A stretch of 36,525 nucleotides of DNA from an uncultured Pirellulaceae bacterium (GTDB lineage: Bacteria; Planctomycetota; Planctomycetia; Pirellulales; Pirellulaceae). The notes beneath the pieces were generated by a model. The model made no database searches. It was not told the origin of the DNA and worked only from the letters and a program-made list of their open reading frames with translations. Made by a program: the position numbers and the translations under genes. Positions 1 to 9,500 of this stretch are shown here, in pieces (the first letter of the stretch is position 1; each line of letters opens with the position of its first letter). The stretch spans positions 1 to 36,525 of the forward strand of contig CALLUY010000023.1 of the NCBI GenBank assembly GCA_938010615.1, given 5' to 3'.

Positions 1-75
1 TACATTGAGTACTACAACAAACATTTCGCTCACCCATTCGCATGGACCTACGCCGGGAAAGTTCTCAACGTTTGA
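1..75 (+). CDS. IS630-like transposase, C-terminal end (partial)
   Basis: Reading from base 1 in frame 1 gives 24 residues and a TGA stop at 73-75. The peptide contains YNKHFAHPFAWTYAGK. From memory, this matches the extreme C-terminus of IS630/Tc1-mariner-type DDE transposases, where the usual form is YFNRTMAKPFKWTYxGK. Everything upstream, including the DDE catalytic residues, lies outside the window, so it cannot be told whether the element is intact. No terminal inverted repeat could be identified in the 69 bases between the stop and the end of the next (minus-strand) gene. The identity rests on one short motif, so confidence is moderate. Confidence 0.6.
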   Translation, partial: YIEYYNKHFAHPFAWTYAGKVLNV

Positions 76-144
76 AGAAAATGTGAAACTGAACAAAAAT
101 CAAACCTCAAGCTGCAAGAACTCGTTCCCGCGGCACTAGTGAGC

Positions 145-1149
145 TCAGCGAGGGGGGCCGGTGGAATCTCGAACCACGACTTGGGTTTTAAGTTTCGGCA
201 GTTCGTAGTCTTCATCCAAAATCATGCTGAGCATTGCATTCGCCGCTACGGCACCCATTTCGTGGGCGGGCTGCTGGATGGTCGTCAAAGGAGGCGTGAA
301 GAAAGCAGATTCGGCTTGATCATCGAAACCCACGATCGAAACGTCTTGCGGGACCTTGATTCCGCGTCGATAAAGAGACAGTCTGGCACCGAAGGCCATC
401 ATGTCATTCGCTGCGAAAATGGCCGTGAATTTGATGTCTCTTTTCAGCAAATTCTCAATCGCTTCAACGCCCGATTGTCCGTCGAATGAGCCTTCGCAAA
501 TTAGGTCTTCATCGATATCGATTTTGGCTTCCTCGAGAGCGCGACGATAGCCGGCCTCGCGGCGAATGGCATCCTGATGATCTTTGATCCCGGCGATGTG
601 TGCGATGCGTCGATGTCCCAGATCGATCAAATGCTTGGTGGCGTCATAGCCCCCCTGTACGTTGTCTAGGAATAGGCATCTTCTTTCCCAACGATCAACC
701 TCGCGCCCGACTAGGAAAATAGGCACACGATTTTCTAGGGCAGCAAGGTCTTGCTCTGTAAGGCGACTTCCGACGATGATCAGGCCGTCGACCATCCGCC
801 CCAGCAACGTTTCAGCCGCGACGATTCCGGCTTCAGCTTTCCAACGCCCGTCGGCAAAGATAGGAGAGTATTCCGATGTTGTCAGTCGGGTCAAAATTCC
901 CTGAGCAATCGAATCGTAAAAAGGAGTACCAATGTTCTGCGTCATGACTCCGATCGTGCGAGACTGACCGCTGGCGAGCCCGCGAGCAAAAATGTTGGGC
1001 TCAAAATTGAGCTCCTTCATCGCTTTCAAAACTGCTTCCCGCTTCTCCTCGTGGACGGGTGTTGTGTTGTTGATCACGCGCGAAACGGTGCTCTTGGAGA
1101 CATTCGCTCGTTTCGCAATGTCGGTGATCGTGATGGGTTTTTTGTTCAA
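145..1149 (-). CDS. LacI-family transcriptional regulator
   Basis: A 334-residue protein of normal LacI/GalR length. The N-terminal helix-turn-helix is at residues 6-28 (ITDIAKRANVSKSTVSRVIN). The rest is a periplasmic-binding-protein-like ligand domain, with IGVMTQNIGTPFYDSI opening its first subdomain and VSIVGFDDQ and PLTTIQQP near the end. The start is TTG: an in-frame TAA lies ten codons upstream with no ATG or GTG between, and no clear ribosome site is seen. The gene is divergent from the GH16 glucanase at 1447, and a LacI-consensus operator lies between them. The likely role is ligand-responsive repression of the glucanase; the ligand is unknown but an oligosaccharide is a reasonable guess. 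Family call is certain, target is inferred. Confidence 0.93.
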   Translation of the reverse strand: MNKKPITITDIAKRANVSKSTVSRVINNTTPVHEEKREAVLKAMKELNFEPNIFARGLASGQSRTIGVMTQNIGTPFYDSIAQGILTRLTTSEYSPIFADGRWKAEAGIVAAETLLGRMVDGLIIVGSRLTEQDLAALENRVPIFLVGREVDRWERRCLFLDNVQGGYDATKHLIDLGHRRIAHIAGIKDHQDAIRREAGYRRALEEAKIDIDEDLICEGSFDGQSGVEAIENLLKRDIKFTAIFAANDMMAFGARLSLYRRGIKVPQDVSIVGFDDQAESAFFTPPLTTIQQPAHEMGAVAANAMLSMILDEDYELPKLKTQVVVRDSTGPPR

Positions 1150-1352
1150 GGCGCTAGCGGCAAAACTGATTTGGAATTACTCGTGCGATCAATGTAGCGG
1201 CAATTGCAGTATTGAGACACTTGGTGTTGGGAAAGCAATCGCAGGAAATTCTCAAAAATTGATTTCACGGCAGGAGTGGCATTTCGTCCGGTGATTCAAT
1301 CCAGCGACCATTTTTCGCTACCCAATTCAGCGAAATCACGTATTCTTGATTC

Positions 1353-1366
1353 TGAAACCGCTTGCA
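1353..1366. promoter_or_regulatory. Candidate LacI-family operator
   Basis: TGAAACCGCTTGCA fits the LacI/GalR family half-site pattern TGnAAnCGnTTnCA at every fixed position, centred on the CG dinucleotide typical of this family. It lies 80 bases upstream of the GH16 ATG and about 200 bases upstream of the regulator start, as expected for repression of the glucanase. Binding is inferred. Confidence 0.7.
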
Positions 1367-1379
1367 AGAATTCATGATG

Positions 1380-1415
1380 GATTTATGCCACGGTTTAGAT
1401 TTGTGCCACGGTTTA
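1380..1415 (+). repeat. 18-bp tandem direct repeat in GH16 leader
   Basis: GATTTATGCCACGGTTTA (1380-1397) is followed immediately by GATTTGTGCCACGGTTTA (1398-1415), with one mismatch. It lies between the candidate LacI operator and the GH16 start. It could be a duplicated activator site or a chance duplication in the untranslated leader. Confidence 0.85.
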
Positions 1416-1446
1416 CTTTCCCTCCGCTATCGAATTGGGCCGAACA

Positions 1447-3426
1447 ATGAACCCATCAATTGTCCGACTTGCAGTCGCTACATTGGTTACTGTTATTTGC
1501 AACGTTACAACAGCGTTTGCGCAACCGCCACAACGTTCTGGCTATGACGTCGCGTGGTTTGACGAGTTCGATTCGAATTCACTCGACACCGCAATATGGA
1601 CAGCGGGAAATACGAATTCGCCAACGAATTTTTCCCAGCAAGACTATTTGCCTGGACAGATCTCGGTGTCCGGAGGAAGCCTACGGATCCTAAGCGAAAA
1701 CATCGCGTCTCGCGGCTTGCCATATCGCAGTGGGCTCGTCGAAACCAAAGCGTATCAAAAGTATGGTCGTTGGGATGTTAGAGCCAAGCTTCCGACATCG
1801 AAAGGTATGTGGCCAGCGATTTGGCTGCTGTCGGATACCGCCGCAGCTCCTTGGCCAAGTGAAGGCGAAATTGACATCATGGAAAATCGTGGGGACGAGC
1901 CAAACCTCACCAGCAGCGCATTCCATTACGGGATCAACGACGGAAACAATTTTGAACACAACTTTGTGTACAACGAACAGACATCGGTTCAGGATAGCTC
2001 GATCGTAAACTACCACGACAGCTTCCATACATACTCAGTCGAATGGGATCCCAAGCAAATCAGATTTTATGTCGACGACGTTCATCACTACACCGTTCGC
2101 GATTCTGATGTCGACGGGTTTCTAACCAACGATGTTGGCGAAATGCGGCTGATTTTGAACACCGCCATTGGCGGAACATTCCTCGACAATCCCGACGGTT
2201 CGACCGTTTGGCCTCAGGAATTCGAGATTGACTACGTACACGCTTATACAAAGTCGTCGACGCCACCGGTTTTGACATTCGAAAACGGCGGCTTTGAAGA
2301 CAACGGTGGCTCGATCGCTCACTGGACAAAATTTGGCGCCAGTCCAATCGGCAACGTCAGCAGCGGAAACGAGTACGTTGACGAAGGTGCGGAGGCTCTG
2401 AAGCTTTATGGACAATTCAATGGCACAACAAACTATTCTGGAATTGAGCAGGGGATTTCAGTGACCGCTGGCGACGAAATTGTTGCCTCTGCAAGATCGC
2501 TGATTAATTCGGCGGATTCGATTTCGGGATCGAGCAACGTGGTCTACCTCAAAATTGACTACTACAGTGAACTCTACGGACTGTTCGGAACAAGTGAGTA
2601 CATTTCATCGGATTCAATCGTGATCGCCGATAGTGCGACGCAGAACGATGCTTGGTTGGACAATGAGATCATGTCGGTTGCGCCTGCGGGAGCCGTGGAG
2701 GCGAGAATCGCGATCGTGTTTGAACAACCCGCGAACGAGGGTGGAGCCGTCTACGTTGACGATGTCCAGTTCGCGATCGCCGCTGCTCCGATCGTCGCCA
2801 ACGTCGAATTGAACATTGGGGAGCCGCAACGTTCGGCTGTCGAGTCACTCACCCTTTTCTTCGAAGGAGATGTCGTCTTCGCAAACGGCGCAGTCAACGT
2901 TGTGCAGCGCAGCACCCAGACGGAGGAGACGTTTGAAACCGTTGCGACCGTTGTTTCGCGGCAGTTCATCAACAATCAGACGATCGCTACGGTTCAGTTT
3001 GCATCTCACGTTCGCAATTCCAACAACGCATTGGTTGATGGGAACTATCAGCTAACTCTGACCGGAGGTCTTGTCACGCGTGGCGGAATCCCAATGGGGC
3101 AGGACTATGTTTTCGGTGACACCGCGGCTGATGCGTTCTACTCGTTTTACGGTGATACTGACGGAAATCGGATGATCAACGTTTTTGACTTGCTTGCGTT
3201 CCGCCAAAGTTACAACACCGTTTCCGGATCGCCCGGCTACGAATACTTCTTGGACTTTCAGGCTAACGGTTTGATCAATGTGCTTGATTTGCTACCTTTT
3301 CGACAGCGATACGCGACTTCGTTGCCATTTGTGTTTGGAAACCTGAGGGCTTCGCGACTAAAGGCAGGGTCAACTCCCGCAAGTAAAGCTGTGGTTACCG
3401 GCAACCGCATCCTTGAACGGAATTAA
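1447..3426 (+). CDS. Secreted GH16 family beta-glucanase with dockerin-like C-terminus
   Basis: A 659-residue secreted multidomain glycoside hydrolase. I chose the ATG at 1447 over the TTG at 1435 because it gives a clean Sec signal peptide (SIVRLAVATLVTVIC, cleaved near AFAQ). The GH16 domain covers roughly residues 30-265 and has the family signature EGEIDIMEN: Glu141 nucleophile, Asp143 and Glu146 acid/base. Family members cut beta-1,3 or mixed-linkage glucans (laminarin) or related algal galactans; the exact substrate cannot be read. Residues ~270-440 look like a carbohydrate-binding beta-sandwich (FENGGFEDN at its start). A further beta-sandwich follows, then two EF-hand-like dockerin repeats near residues 570-625 (GDTDGNRMINVFDLLAFRQ and ANGLINVLDLLPFRQ). 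Such dockerin-like tails are common in planctomycetes, without known cellulosomes. Confidence 0.93.
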   Translation: MNPSIVRLAVATLVTVICNVTTAFAQPPQRSGYDVAWFDEFDSNSLDTAIWTAGNTNSPTNFSQQDYLPGQISVSGGSLRILSENIASRGLPYRSGLVETKAYQKYGRWDVRAKLPTSKGMWPAIWLLSDTAAAPWPSEGEIDIMENRGDEPNLTSSAFHYGINDGNNFEHNFVYNEQTSVQDSSIVNYHDSFHTYSVEWDPKQIRFYVDDVHHYTVRDSDVDGFLTNDVGEMRLILNTAIGGTFLDNPDGSTVWPQEFEIDYVHAYTKSSTPPVLTFENGGFEDNGGSIAHWTKFGASPIGNVSSGNEYVDEGAEALKLYGQFNGTTNYSGIEQGISVTAGDEIVASARSLINSADSISGSSNVVYLKIDYYSELYGLFGTSEYISSDSIVIADSATQNDAWLDNEIMSVAPAGAVEARIAIVFEQPANEGGAVYVDDVQFAIAAAPIVANVELNIGEPQRSAVESLTLFFEGDVVFANGAVNVVQRSTQTEETFETVATVVSRQFINNQTIATVQFASHVRNSNNALVDGNYQLTLTGGLVTRGGIPMGQDYVFGDTAADAFYSFYGDTDGNRMINVFDLLAFRQSYNTVSGSPGYEYFLDFQANGLINVLDLLPFRQRYATSLPFVFGNLRASRLKAGSTPASKAVVTGNRILERN

Positions 3427-3520
3427 GTAACGCAAGTATTTGTTTGAGATTTGAGGTTCCCTACGCGCGGCACGGTGCCAAGAATAGCAATCTCCACTTC
3501 CTGATTGCTCACTTCTCCAA

Positions 3521-5425
3521 ATGAACCGTATCTCAACATCTCGAGGCCGCTTTGCGGAATTCGTCGACAAATTCCGCAAAGGTGAATTTAAGCAGAAGGA
3601 CAAGGACGAGGAAGACTCCGACGAAGATCAGCCCAAATCTGACGATCCGGCTGCCAAGAAAGAGAAGAAGCAGAAACGTCGCGGCTATCTGAAGGTTTAC
3701 ATTCGTCAGCTGTGGCCGCACTGGAAGATGGTCCTGCTGCTGATTTGTTTGGCCGTGACCGTCGCCGTGTTGGAAATCGCGTCGCCGCTATTCGGTCGCT
3801 ACATCATCGATGAAATTCTATTGGCCGATCGACCCGACGCCGATAAGTTTTGGGCACTGAACATCGTTGGCGGTATGTTTCTGGTTGTGGTGATCGCAAC
3901 GCGAGCCTGCGGCATGACGCGAGCTTGGTTTCAACGGTTGCTGAATGTTCGCGTGATATTGACGCTCAGACGTGCTCTGTTTGAACGTTTGCTGAAGCTG
4001 CCGTTGGATCAGCTTTCGGATATGAAAGTCGGCGGAATCATTTCGCGTTTGACCGACGACATCAACAAGACGACTGGTCTGATGCAAATGGCAGTCGTTT
4101 CTCCAGGAGTCGCTATTTTGCGATTGCTGCTGGCGATGGGGATTCTGATTTTCATCAACTGGAAGTTGGCCATCGCTGCACTGGGAATCATTCCGCCGAT
4201 CATGTTGCTGAGCATGATTGCGATCCGCCGTATTCGTCCGGTGTATCGAGCGATTCGCAAAGATGTCTCGTTCGTTGACGGTCGCGTGGGCGAAGCGTTC
4301 CAAGGGATCCGCGACGTTCGTGCCTTCGGCGGAGAACATCGCGAAGAAACCGAATACACGCTCGGTCATCACACCATCACGCGGATGCGAATGTTTGCGG
4401 CCAGTCGCGAAATTTTGCTGTGGAGTTGTTGGGGTCTGTTGATGGGCCTGATCGGCGTCGTGATTACTTGGCTTGGCGGCTACTGGTTCGTCCGCGGTGA
4501 AGCCACAATCGGCGACATTACTGCGTTTCAGTTTTACGTTTTCATGTTGTTGAATCCTGTCTGGCAGATCGTTGAATCGCTAACCGAGTTACAGCGTTCA
4601 CTCGCTTCGATGGAACGAGTCTTCGAAGTCCTCGAATCTCCGATCGACAAACCTGACCGCTCGGATGCGATCGAGGCAACGCCGCCGATTGAAACGATCG
4701 AATTGGACGACGTGTCGTTCGCTTACAACGAAGGCACCGAAGTCATCAAGAACTTCAACCTCAAAGTCAAAGGCGGTTCGGTCACAGCGCTGGTCGGTCG
4801 CAGCGGTGCCGGCAAGACGACGATCACCGATTTGGTGGCTCGATTCTACGATCCGACCAAGGGTCAAATTTTGCTCAACGGCCGCGACCTGCGTGACTAT
4901 CAGCTCAAGAGCTTTCGCGAGATGTTGGGAGTCGTGCAGCAGGAAGTCTTCCTGTTCGATGGGACCGTTTTCGAAAATATCGCTTACGGAAACAAGCGTG
5001 CTTCATTGGACCAAGTTGTTGCCGCCGCCAAGCAAGCCAACGCCCATGAGTTCATCGCCGAGTTGGAGGAAGGCTACGAATCGCTGATCGGGGAACGCGG
5101 AGTGAAGCTTTCGGGAGGGCAGCGTCAACGGCTTTCAATTGCCCGGGCGTTGCTTGCCGATCCAAAAATCTTGATCCTCGATGAAGCGACCAGTAACCTC
5201 GACACAGAAAGCGAGCAGTTGATTCAGGCTGCGATGTCGGAGCTGTTGAAGGACCGCACGACGTTTGTGATCGCTCATCGTCTTTCAACGATCACTCATG
5301 CCGATCTGATCGTCGTCATCGATGATGGCGAGATGATCGAATCCGGAACGCATGACGAACTGATCGCGGCCGACGGTCACTACGCGGAGATGATCCGTCG
5401 TCAAACCGATGCGGTTACGGTCTAA
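3521..5425 (+). CDS. ABC exporter, fused permease and ATPase (intact)
   Basis: A 634-residue half-transporter of the MsbA/multidrug exporter type. A charged, lysine-rich N-terminal extension (residues 1-55) precedes six membrane helices (about 60-350), including FGRYIIDEILL near the start and FQFYVFMLLNPVWQIVESLTELQ at the end. The nucleotide-binding domain is complete: Walker A GRSGAGKTT (426-434), Q-loop VVQQEVFLFDGT, signature LSGGQ (530-534), Walker B ILILDEATS with Asp554 and Glu555, and H-loop His586. It should work as a homodimer in the inner membrane, exporting a lipid, drug or peptide; the substrate is not determinable. It starts 94 bases after the GH16 stop and ends 16 bases before the stop of a convergent gene, so it is probably a single-gene unit. 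Confidence 0.93.
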   Translation: MNRISTSRGRFAEFVDKFRKGEFKQKDKDEEDSDEDQPKSDDPAAKKEKKQKRRGYLKVYIRQLWPHWKMVLLLICLAVTVAVLEIASPLFGRYIIDEILLADRPDADKFWALNIVGGMFLVVVIATRACGMTRAWFQRLLNVRVILTLRRALFERLLKLPLDQLSDMKVGGIISRLTDDINKTTGLMQMAVVSPGVAILRLLLAMGILIFINWKLAIAALGIIPPIMLLSMIAIRRIRPVYRAIRKDVSFVDGRVGEAFQGIRDVRAFGGEHREETEYTLGHHTITRMRMFAASREILLWSCWGLLMGLIGVVITWLGGYWFVRGEATIGDITAFQFYVFMLLNPVWQIVESLTELQRSLASMERVFEVLESPIDKPDRSDAIEATPPIETIELDDVSFAYNEGTEVIKNFNLKVKGGSVTALVGRSGAGKTTITDLVARFYDPTKGQILLNGRDLRDYQLKSFREMLGVVQQEVFLFDGTVFENIAYGNKRASLDQVVAAAKQANAHEFIAELEEGYESLIGERGVKLSGGQRQRLSIARALLADPKILILDEATSNLDTESEQLIQAAMSELLKDRTTFVIAHRLSTITHADLIVVIDDGEMIESGTHDELIAADGHYAEMIRRQTDAVTV

Positions 5426-5441
5426 GTGGACGAACGTCGAA

Positions 5442-6566
5442 CTACCCAAGCAACGATTTTACGGCTCGGCCGATTTGCAGGATGGATTGAATCAATCGAG
5501 CCCGAGTGCCGCGGCCTGTGATCTCATAGCGCACGTTGTCGATCCGATGCGTGTCGAAACGAGATTTGTAAGGTTCGTCTCCGCGAAGAAAGTCGATGAA
5601 CGTTAGATTGTGCTGCATCGCGAGTTCCATTTGGCTCTTGATGATCGCGCGACCGGGTTCAAGGTTCAGGTGGTCGGGAGAGAGGCCGCCTTGATAAGTA
5701 AATAGTCCGCCTTCGCCATAGTAGCCAATGTCTGCGGCAATTGGCTGGCCTTCGAATGTCAACCAGATAAGGCTGAGCGTTCCTGCGGCCAACTTTTCCT
5801 GCGCCATGCCGTTGAGGAACTCTCCAAATTTAGGTGACGCGAAACATCCACCTTCACCGAGTGAGTTCCAACGCTGTGTGTGAAGTGTTTCCAGAATTCG
5901 CAATCCTTCCTCCAGTGATTCGCGATCTGTCGCTCGATGAAGTTCGCTTTTCCCATCCAAAGCGCGAGCCTGTCGTCGATATTTTTTTCGACTGTTCTTA
6001 GAAAGCGAACTTAGGAACTCCTCCCAATCGTTGGGCAAGTTCATTCGAAAAGACGGCAGTGTCGAAACCGCTTCGGACTGACAGTCGTGCCCTTCCATTG
6101 AAGCAGCGAAGTGGATCATTTGTGTGTTGGAGGCTTCGATGCCGTCGAGTTCTATGCGATCCCACAGGTTTTCATTTTCATGCAACCAATCCGCAACAGC
6201 AGTTGCAACAGCGGCTTCATAGCCAGCTAGTGCTGGAAAACTCATGTAGTCGGCACACGCTTTTCCACTGCCGACAAATACGAAATGCCGACCGCGTTTG
6301 AGGGAGTCCTGAAGCACAAGCGGTGCGTATCCAACAACGACTGAGGCAGAATTACGCACCAGCAGAAAATGAAGCTTCGAAGGAGCGGTGCAGTAAGCCT
6401 CGATCCACGGAAACATCCAAGCGGTTTGTAGAAATGGTAGTTGACTCAGCGCATCGATTTGTGCACGTAACGACTTTAGCTCGCCCAGCGATCCCAGACT
6501 CGAAACTCTCAGCGAGGATTTTTGGTCCGAATGAGTGTTGGGTTTGGATTTCAATCCAGTATTCAT
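5442..6566 (-). CDS. CelD/FemAB-like GNAT-fold acyltransferase
   Basis: A ~374-residue protein of the CelD/BcsL type (Acetyltransf_6, FemAB-like double GNAT fold). Supporting motifs are SKNSRKKYRRQARAL in the middle, GQPIAADIGYY and GRAIIKSQMELAM, and the hallmark FLRGDEPYKSRF near the C-terminus. Relatives acylate or aminoacylate cell-surface polysaccharides or peptidoglycan precursors; the substrate here is unknown. The ATG at 6566 overlaps the TGA of the upstream subtilisin gene (ATGA), a classic translational coupling arrangement. An in-frame GTG at 6578 is a less likely start. The coupling suggests the two proteins are made in fixed ratio, possibly with a surface-related role. Confidence 0.85.
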   Translation of the reverse strand: MNTGLKSKPNTHSDQKSSLRVSSLGSLGELKSLRAQIDALSQLPFLQTAWMFPWIEAYCTAPSKLHFLLVRNSASVVVGYAPLVLQDSLKRGRHFVFVGSGKACADYMSFPALAGYEAAVATAVADWLHENENLWDRIELDGIEASNTQMIHFAASMEGHDCQSEAVSTLPSFRMNLPNDWEEFLSSLSKNSRKKYRRQARALDGKSELHRATDRESLEEGLRILETLHTQRWNSLGEGGCFASPKFGEFLNGMAQEKLAAGTLSLIWLTFEGQPIAADIGYYGEGGLFTYQGGLSPDHLNLEPGRAIIKSQMELAMQHNLTFIDFLRGDEPYKSRFDTHRIDNVRYEITGRGTRARLIQSILQIGRAVKSLLG

Positions 6567-9500
6567 CTTTGTTTCCACTGTCCACGCAATACAGATTGAA
6601 AATCGACTCGTTCCATGTCGTAGGATGCGATCGCGCCGTCAACGGCAGACACTTCCAGAAAGTCGATACCTTCGGCTTCAATTCGATGGTGCTCCAAGAC
6701 GGCAACAGCACGGTCGCCAATCGAAGCCAGCACATCAAGGGTCTGGGCGTCGTCGATGTAAACGGAGTCGCCTCCACCATGCCCATCGAAGTCGGTTGAC
6801 TCAACGTTGCGAGCAACCGTTTTGATATTTCCGCTTTGGAAAATGGAACGGCTGTCGTTCACATCCAGTAAATCAGCGTTTTCCGAACCGTTCAGGAAGC
6901 TCATGTCTTGGCCCCCTGCCCCGTCGAACGAAACGTCACCAAAGCCAACCGTGCGAACGATCGAGCCACCATCGAAAACAGCAGATGCACTATTGCTGTT
7001 AACGAAGAACTGGTCGCTGCCTCCCGTTCCAAGAATATTTGCGGTGTCGTAGCCTTGAAAATTTGACACGACGTTGACGCGGTCAACTTGATTCAGTTCG
7101 ATTTGGGTGCTTCCAGTTCGGAGCGTCGTGCGTTCGCGGGACGCATTCAAATTGTCGGCTCCTTGCGTCGCGCCTATTTGAGCCACGTCGTAGCCGTCGG
7201 TTGAGTCAAAAACCACGTTCGAATACTGGTGAGCAACCAAATGGGCTCCATCAGAGAACAATTGTGATGTGCCGTCCGCGTATAGAAAGCGATCGTTGCC
7301 GTCTGAGTCGGTGAATACAACAGTGTCGTTTCCGTTTCCGTTGAATGCGGTGGCTCGTTCAAAGCCTGTCGCGGTCAAGTTCGTGCGACCGTTGGAGACT
7401 TTGATTTGGTCAGCGCCCAAATTCAGTTGGTCGTCGATTTCGGATCCAAAGAGATTGGTGATGTCATGTCCACCGCCGCCATCGATTCTCAAATCTTCAT
7501 AATTGATTGCGATCAAATTTGTATCGCTGTTTCGCAACGCGCTGTAATCGTTCTTCGAAAACATGATGTCATTGCTTTCGCCGCCGGTGAACCGAACCGA
7601 ATCGTTTCCGCCTTTTCCGTCGGCGATTACTTTTTCATAGCCGTGTCCCGTAGCGCGGGCGCTTCCTGACGTGATCGACATGCTTTCGAAGTTGCCGTGG
7701 ATCGTGTCATCAACATCGGAGCCCGCAACGGTTAACAGACCACTTCCCACAACGTCGATCGTTTGAAAGCCAATTGCTCGAAAAGTATTCGTTCCATTAA
7801 AAGCATCGACGCGATTCTGTCGCAGAACCGTTCGCTCGTATCGATCGCTCAGATTCAATTCCAGTTCGTCCATCGCAGCGTCACCGCGAACGACCACGGA
7901 AGAAACATCCGCTTGTTGAAAGCTGTATTGCGTGCCGTTGACTTCGATGTCGAGTGTACTGCCATCGTTGATGACGAAGGAGTCAGCCCCGTCGGTGCCG
8001 TTGACGGTTAACGTTCCGTTATTGATCGCGACAAGGTTGTCTACCGTAAGTTCGACATTTCCGTCAGCTTGGAGCAACACAAACAGTGACTCGCCTTCGG
8101 TGACGTCAAACTGGAAGTCAACTCGTCCGTCGACAACCCGTTGCGATGTCAGGCGATTCATCGCGGAATCGTAGACCTCGATGGTGCCAAGATTTGAATT
8201 GGTTGCAAAGCCAAACGCCATTGGGCCAGAGTTGCTGGCCGTCAGAGAATAGGTTCGCTCGCCGGCAATGAAGTCGGAAACTTCAATCGAATCGATGATG
8301 CCCAGTTCTGTTGCTGCAGCCGTTTGTTGGAATTGGGTCGAGATCTGATAGTGGCCTGTTCCTGAAACACTGGAAACTTCCATGCGATACGATTCGCCAG
8401 CGGTCACATTGATGTAAACGCGATCTCCATCGAATTCGAGATTGATGTTTTGGCCGTGACTGTTGGTGATTTCAAGTGTTGGGTCAAGCTGATCTGTCGC
8501 TTCGAACGTAAGCTCGATTTGTCCGTTACCGGCTGCTGAAAATTGATACCGATCGACGTCGCTGGCCGAACCGATCGTTCCACGAATCGTCTCGCCACCG
8601 GAGATGGTTCCGATTTGAGTCACCGTATTGTCGACTTGCGAAGCAGCGTTTCCGACGATCGACTTAATCGCGGCATCAAGATCGAGTTGCCGAAACGTTG
8701 TCTGCGTTATCGAATCGTAGATTTGATTGGATGTGTCCCAAAACGTCTGATAGATCGTGTCCTGATCGACTTCGCCGAACCCGATGTGTTCATAGGCATC
8801 ACGCAAAACAGCGCTGGCGCCGGCAACGTAAGGAGCCGCCATGCTGGTTCCGCTGGCGCCGAGCAGTTGATCGACTTTGCGTGTGCCAAACAGATGATTC
8901 GGGACTGTGCTCTTGATCTGTTCGCCAGGCGCGACCAAAACATGATCGTCCCGTTGGCTGAAATCGCTGAGTTGATTGTTGGCATCGTGGCTGGCAACGG
9001 CGACAACGTTTTCGTTCGCCGCAGGATGGCTTAGTGTCTTCGAGAAGAAGTCCTGAAAGTCGTTTCCCGCTGCGACGCTGATGAAGACGCCTTCGCTCTT
9101 GAGTGCTGCAAGTTCGTCAGAGATGACGTTCCAGTCGCTGATTGATTCTGTTTTCCAATCAGCTCCCAGAGACATGTTGACGGTCGTGATTGGATTCTCG
9201 AACGAGTCCAAATTGTTTCGAACCCATTGAAGTGCTGACTCGACCCATTCGATTTCGCCAATGCCTTGGTCGTTGAAGACTCTTAGGCCGACCAAATCGG
9301 CTCCAGGTGCAACGCCTTTAAAATTGTCTCCGTTTCCAGCTGCGATGCCGGCGACGTGTGTTCCATGAAATCCTGCCGGTCCGTCGTCATAAGGATCTGC
9401 ATCGTTTTCGGCAAAGTCCCAGCCGCCGACGACTTTGTTTCCATAGCCGTAACCGCTGCCGAGCGCTGCGTGATCCCACGCGATGCCTGAATCGATAACG

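Larger units (their letters stand above)
1150..1446. promoter_or_regulatory. Divergent control region between lacI-type gene and GH16 gene
   Basis: About 297 bases separate the two divergent genes. The half nearest the GH16 gene holds a LacI-type operator (1353-1366) and an 18-bp direct repeat (1380-1415), annotated separately. No clear -35/-10 pair could be chosen by eye. Small ORFs that cross this stretch have no protein-like features and were not annotated. Confidence 0.5.

Noticed and set aside
3818-4372. 184-codon minus-strand ORF inside the ABC exporter
   Set aside because: Shadow of a clear gene; its His/Arg/Gln-rich composition mirrors the antisense of membrane-helix codons.
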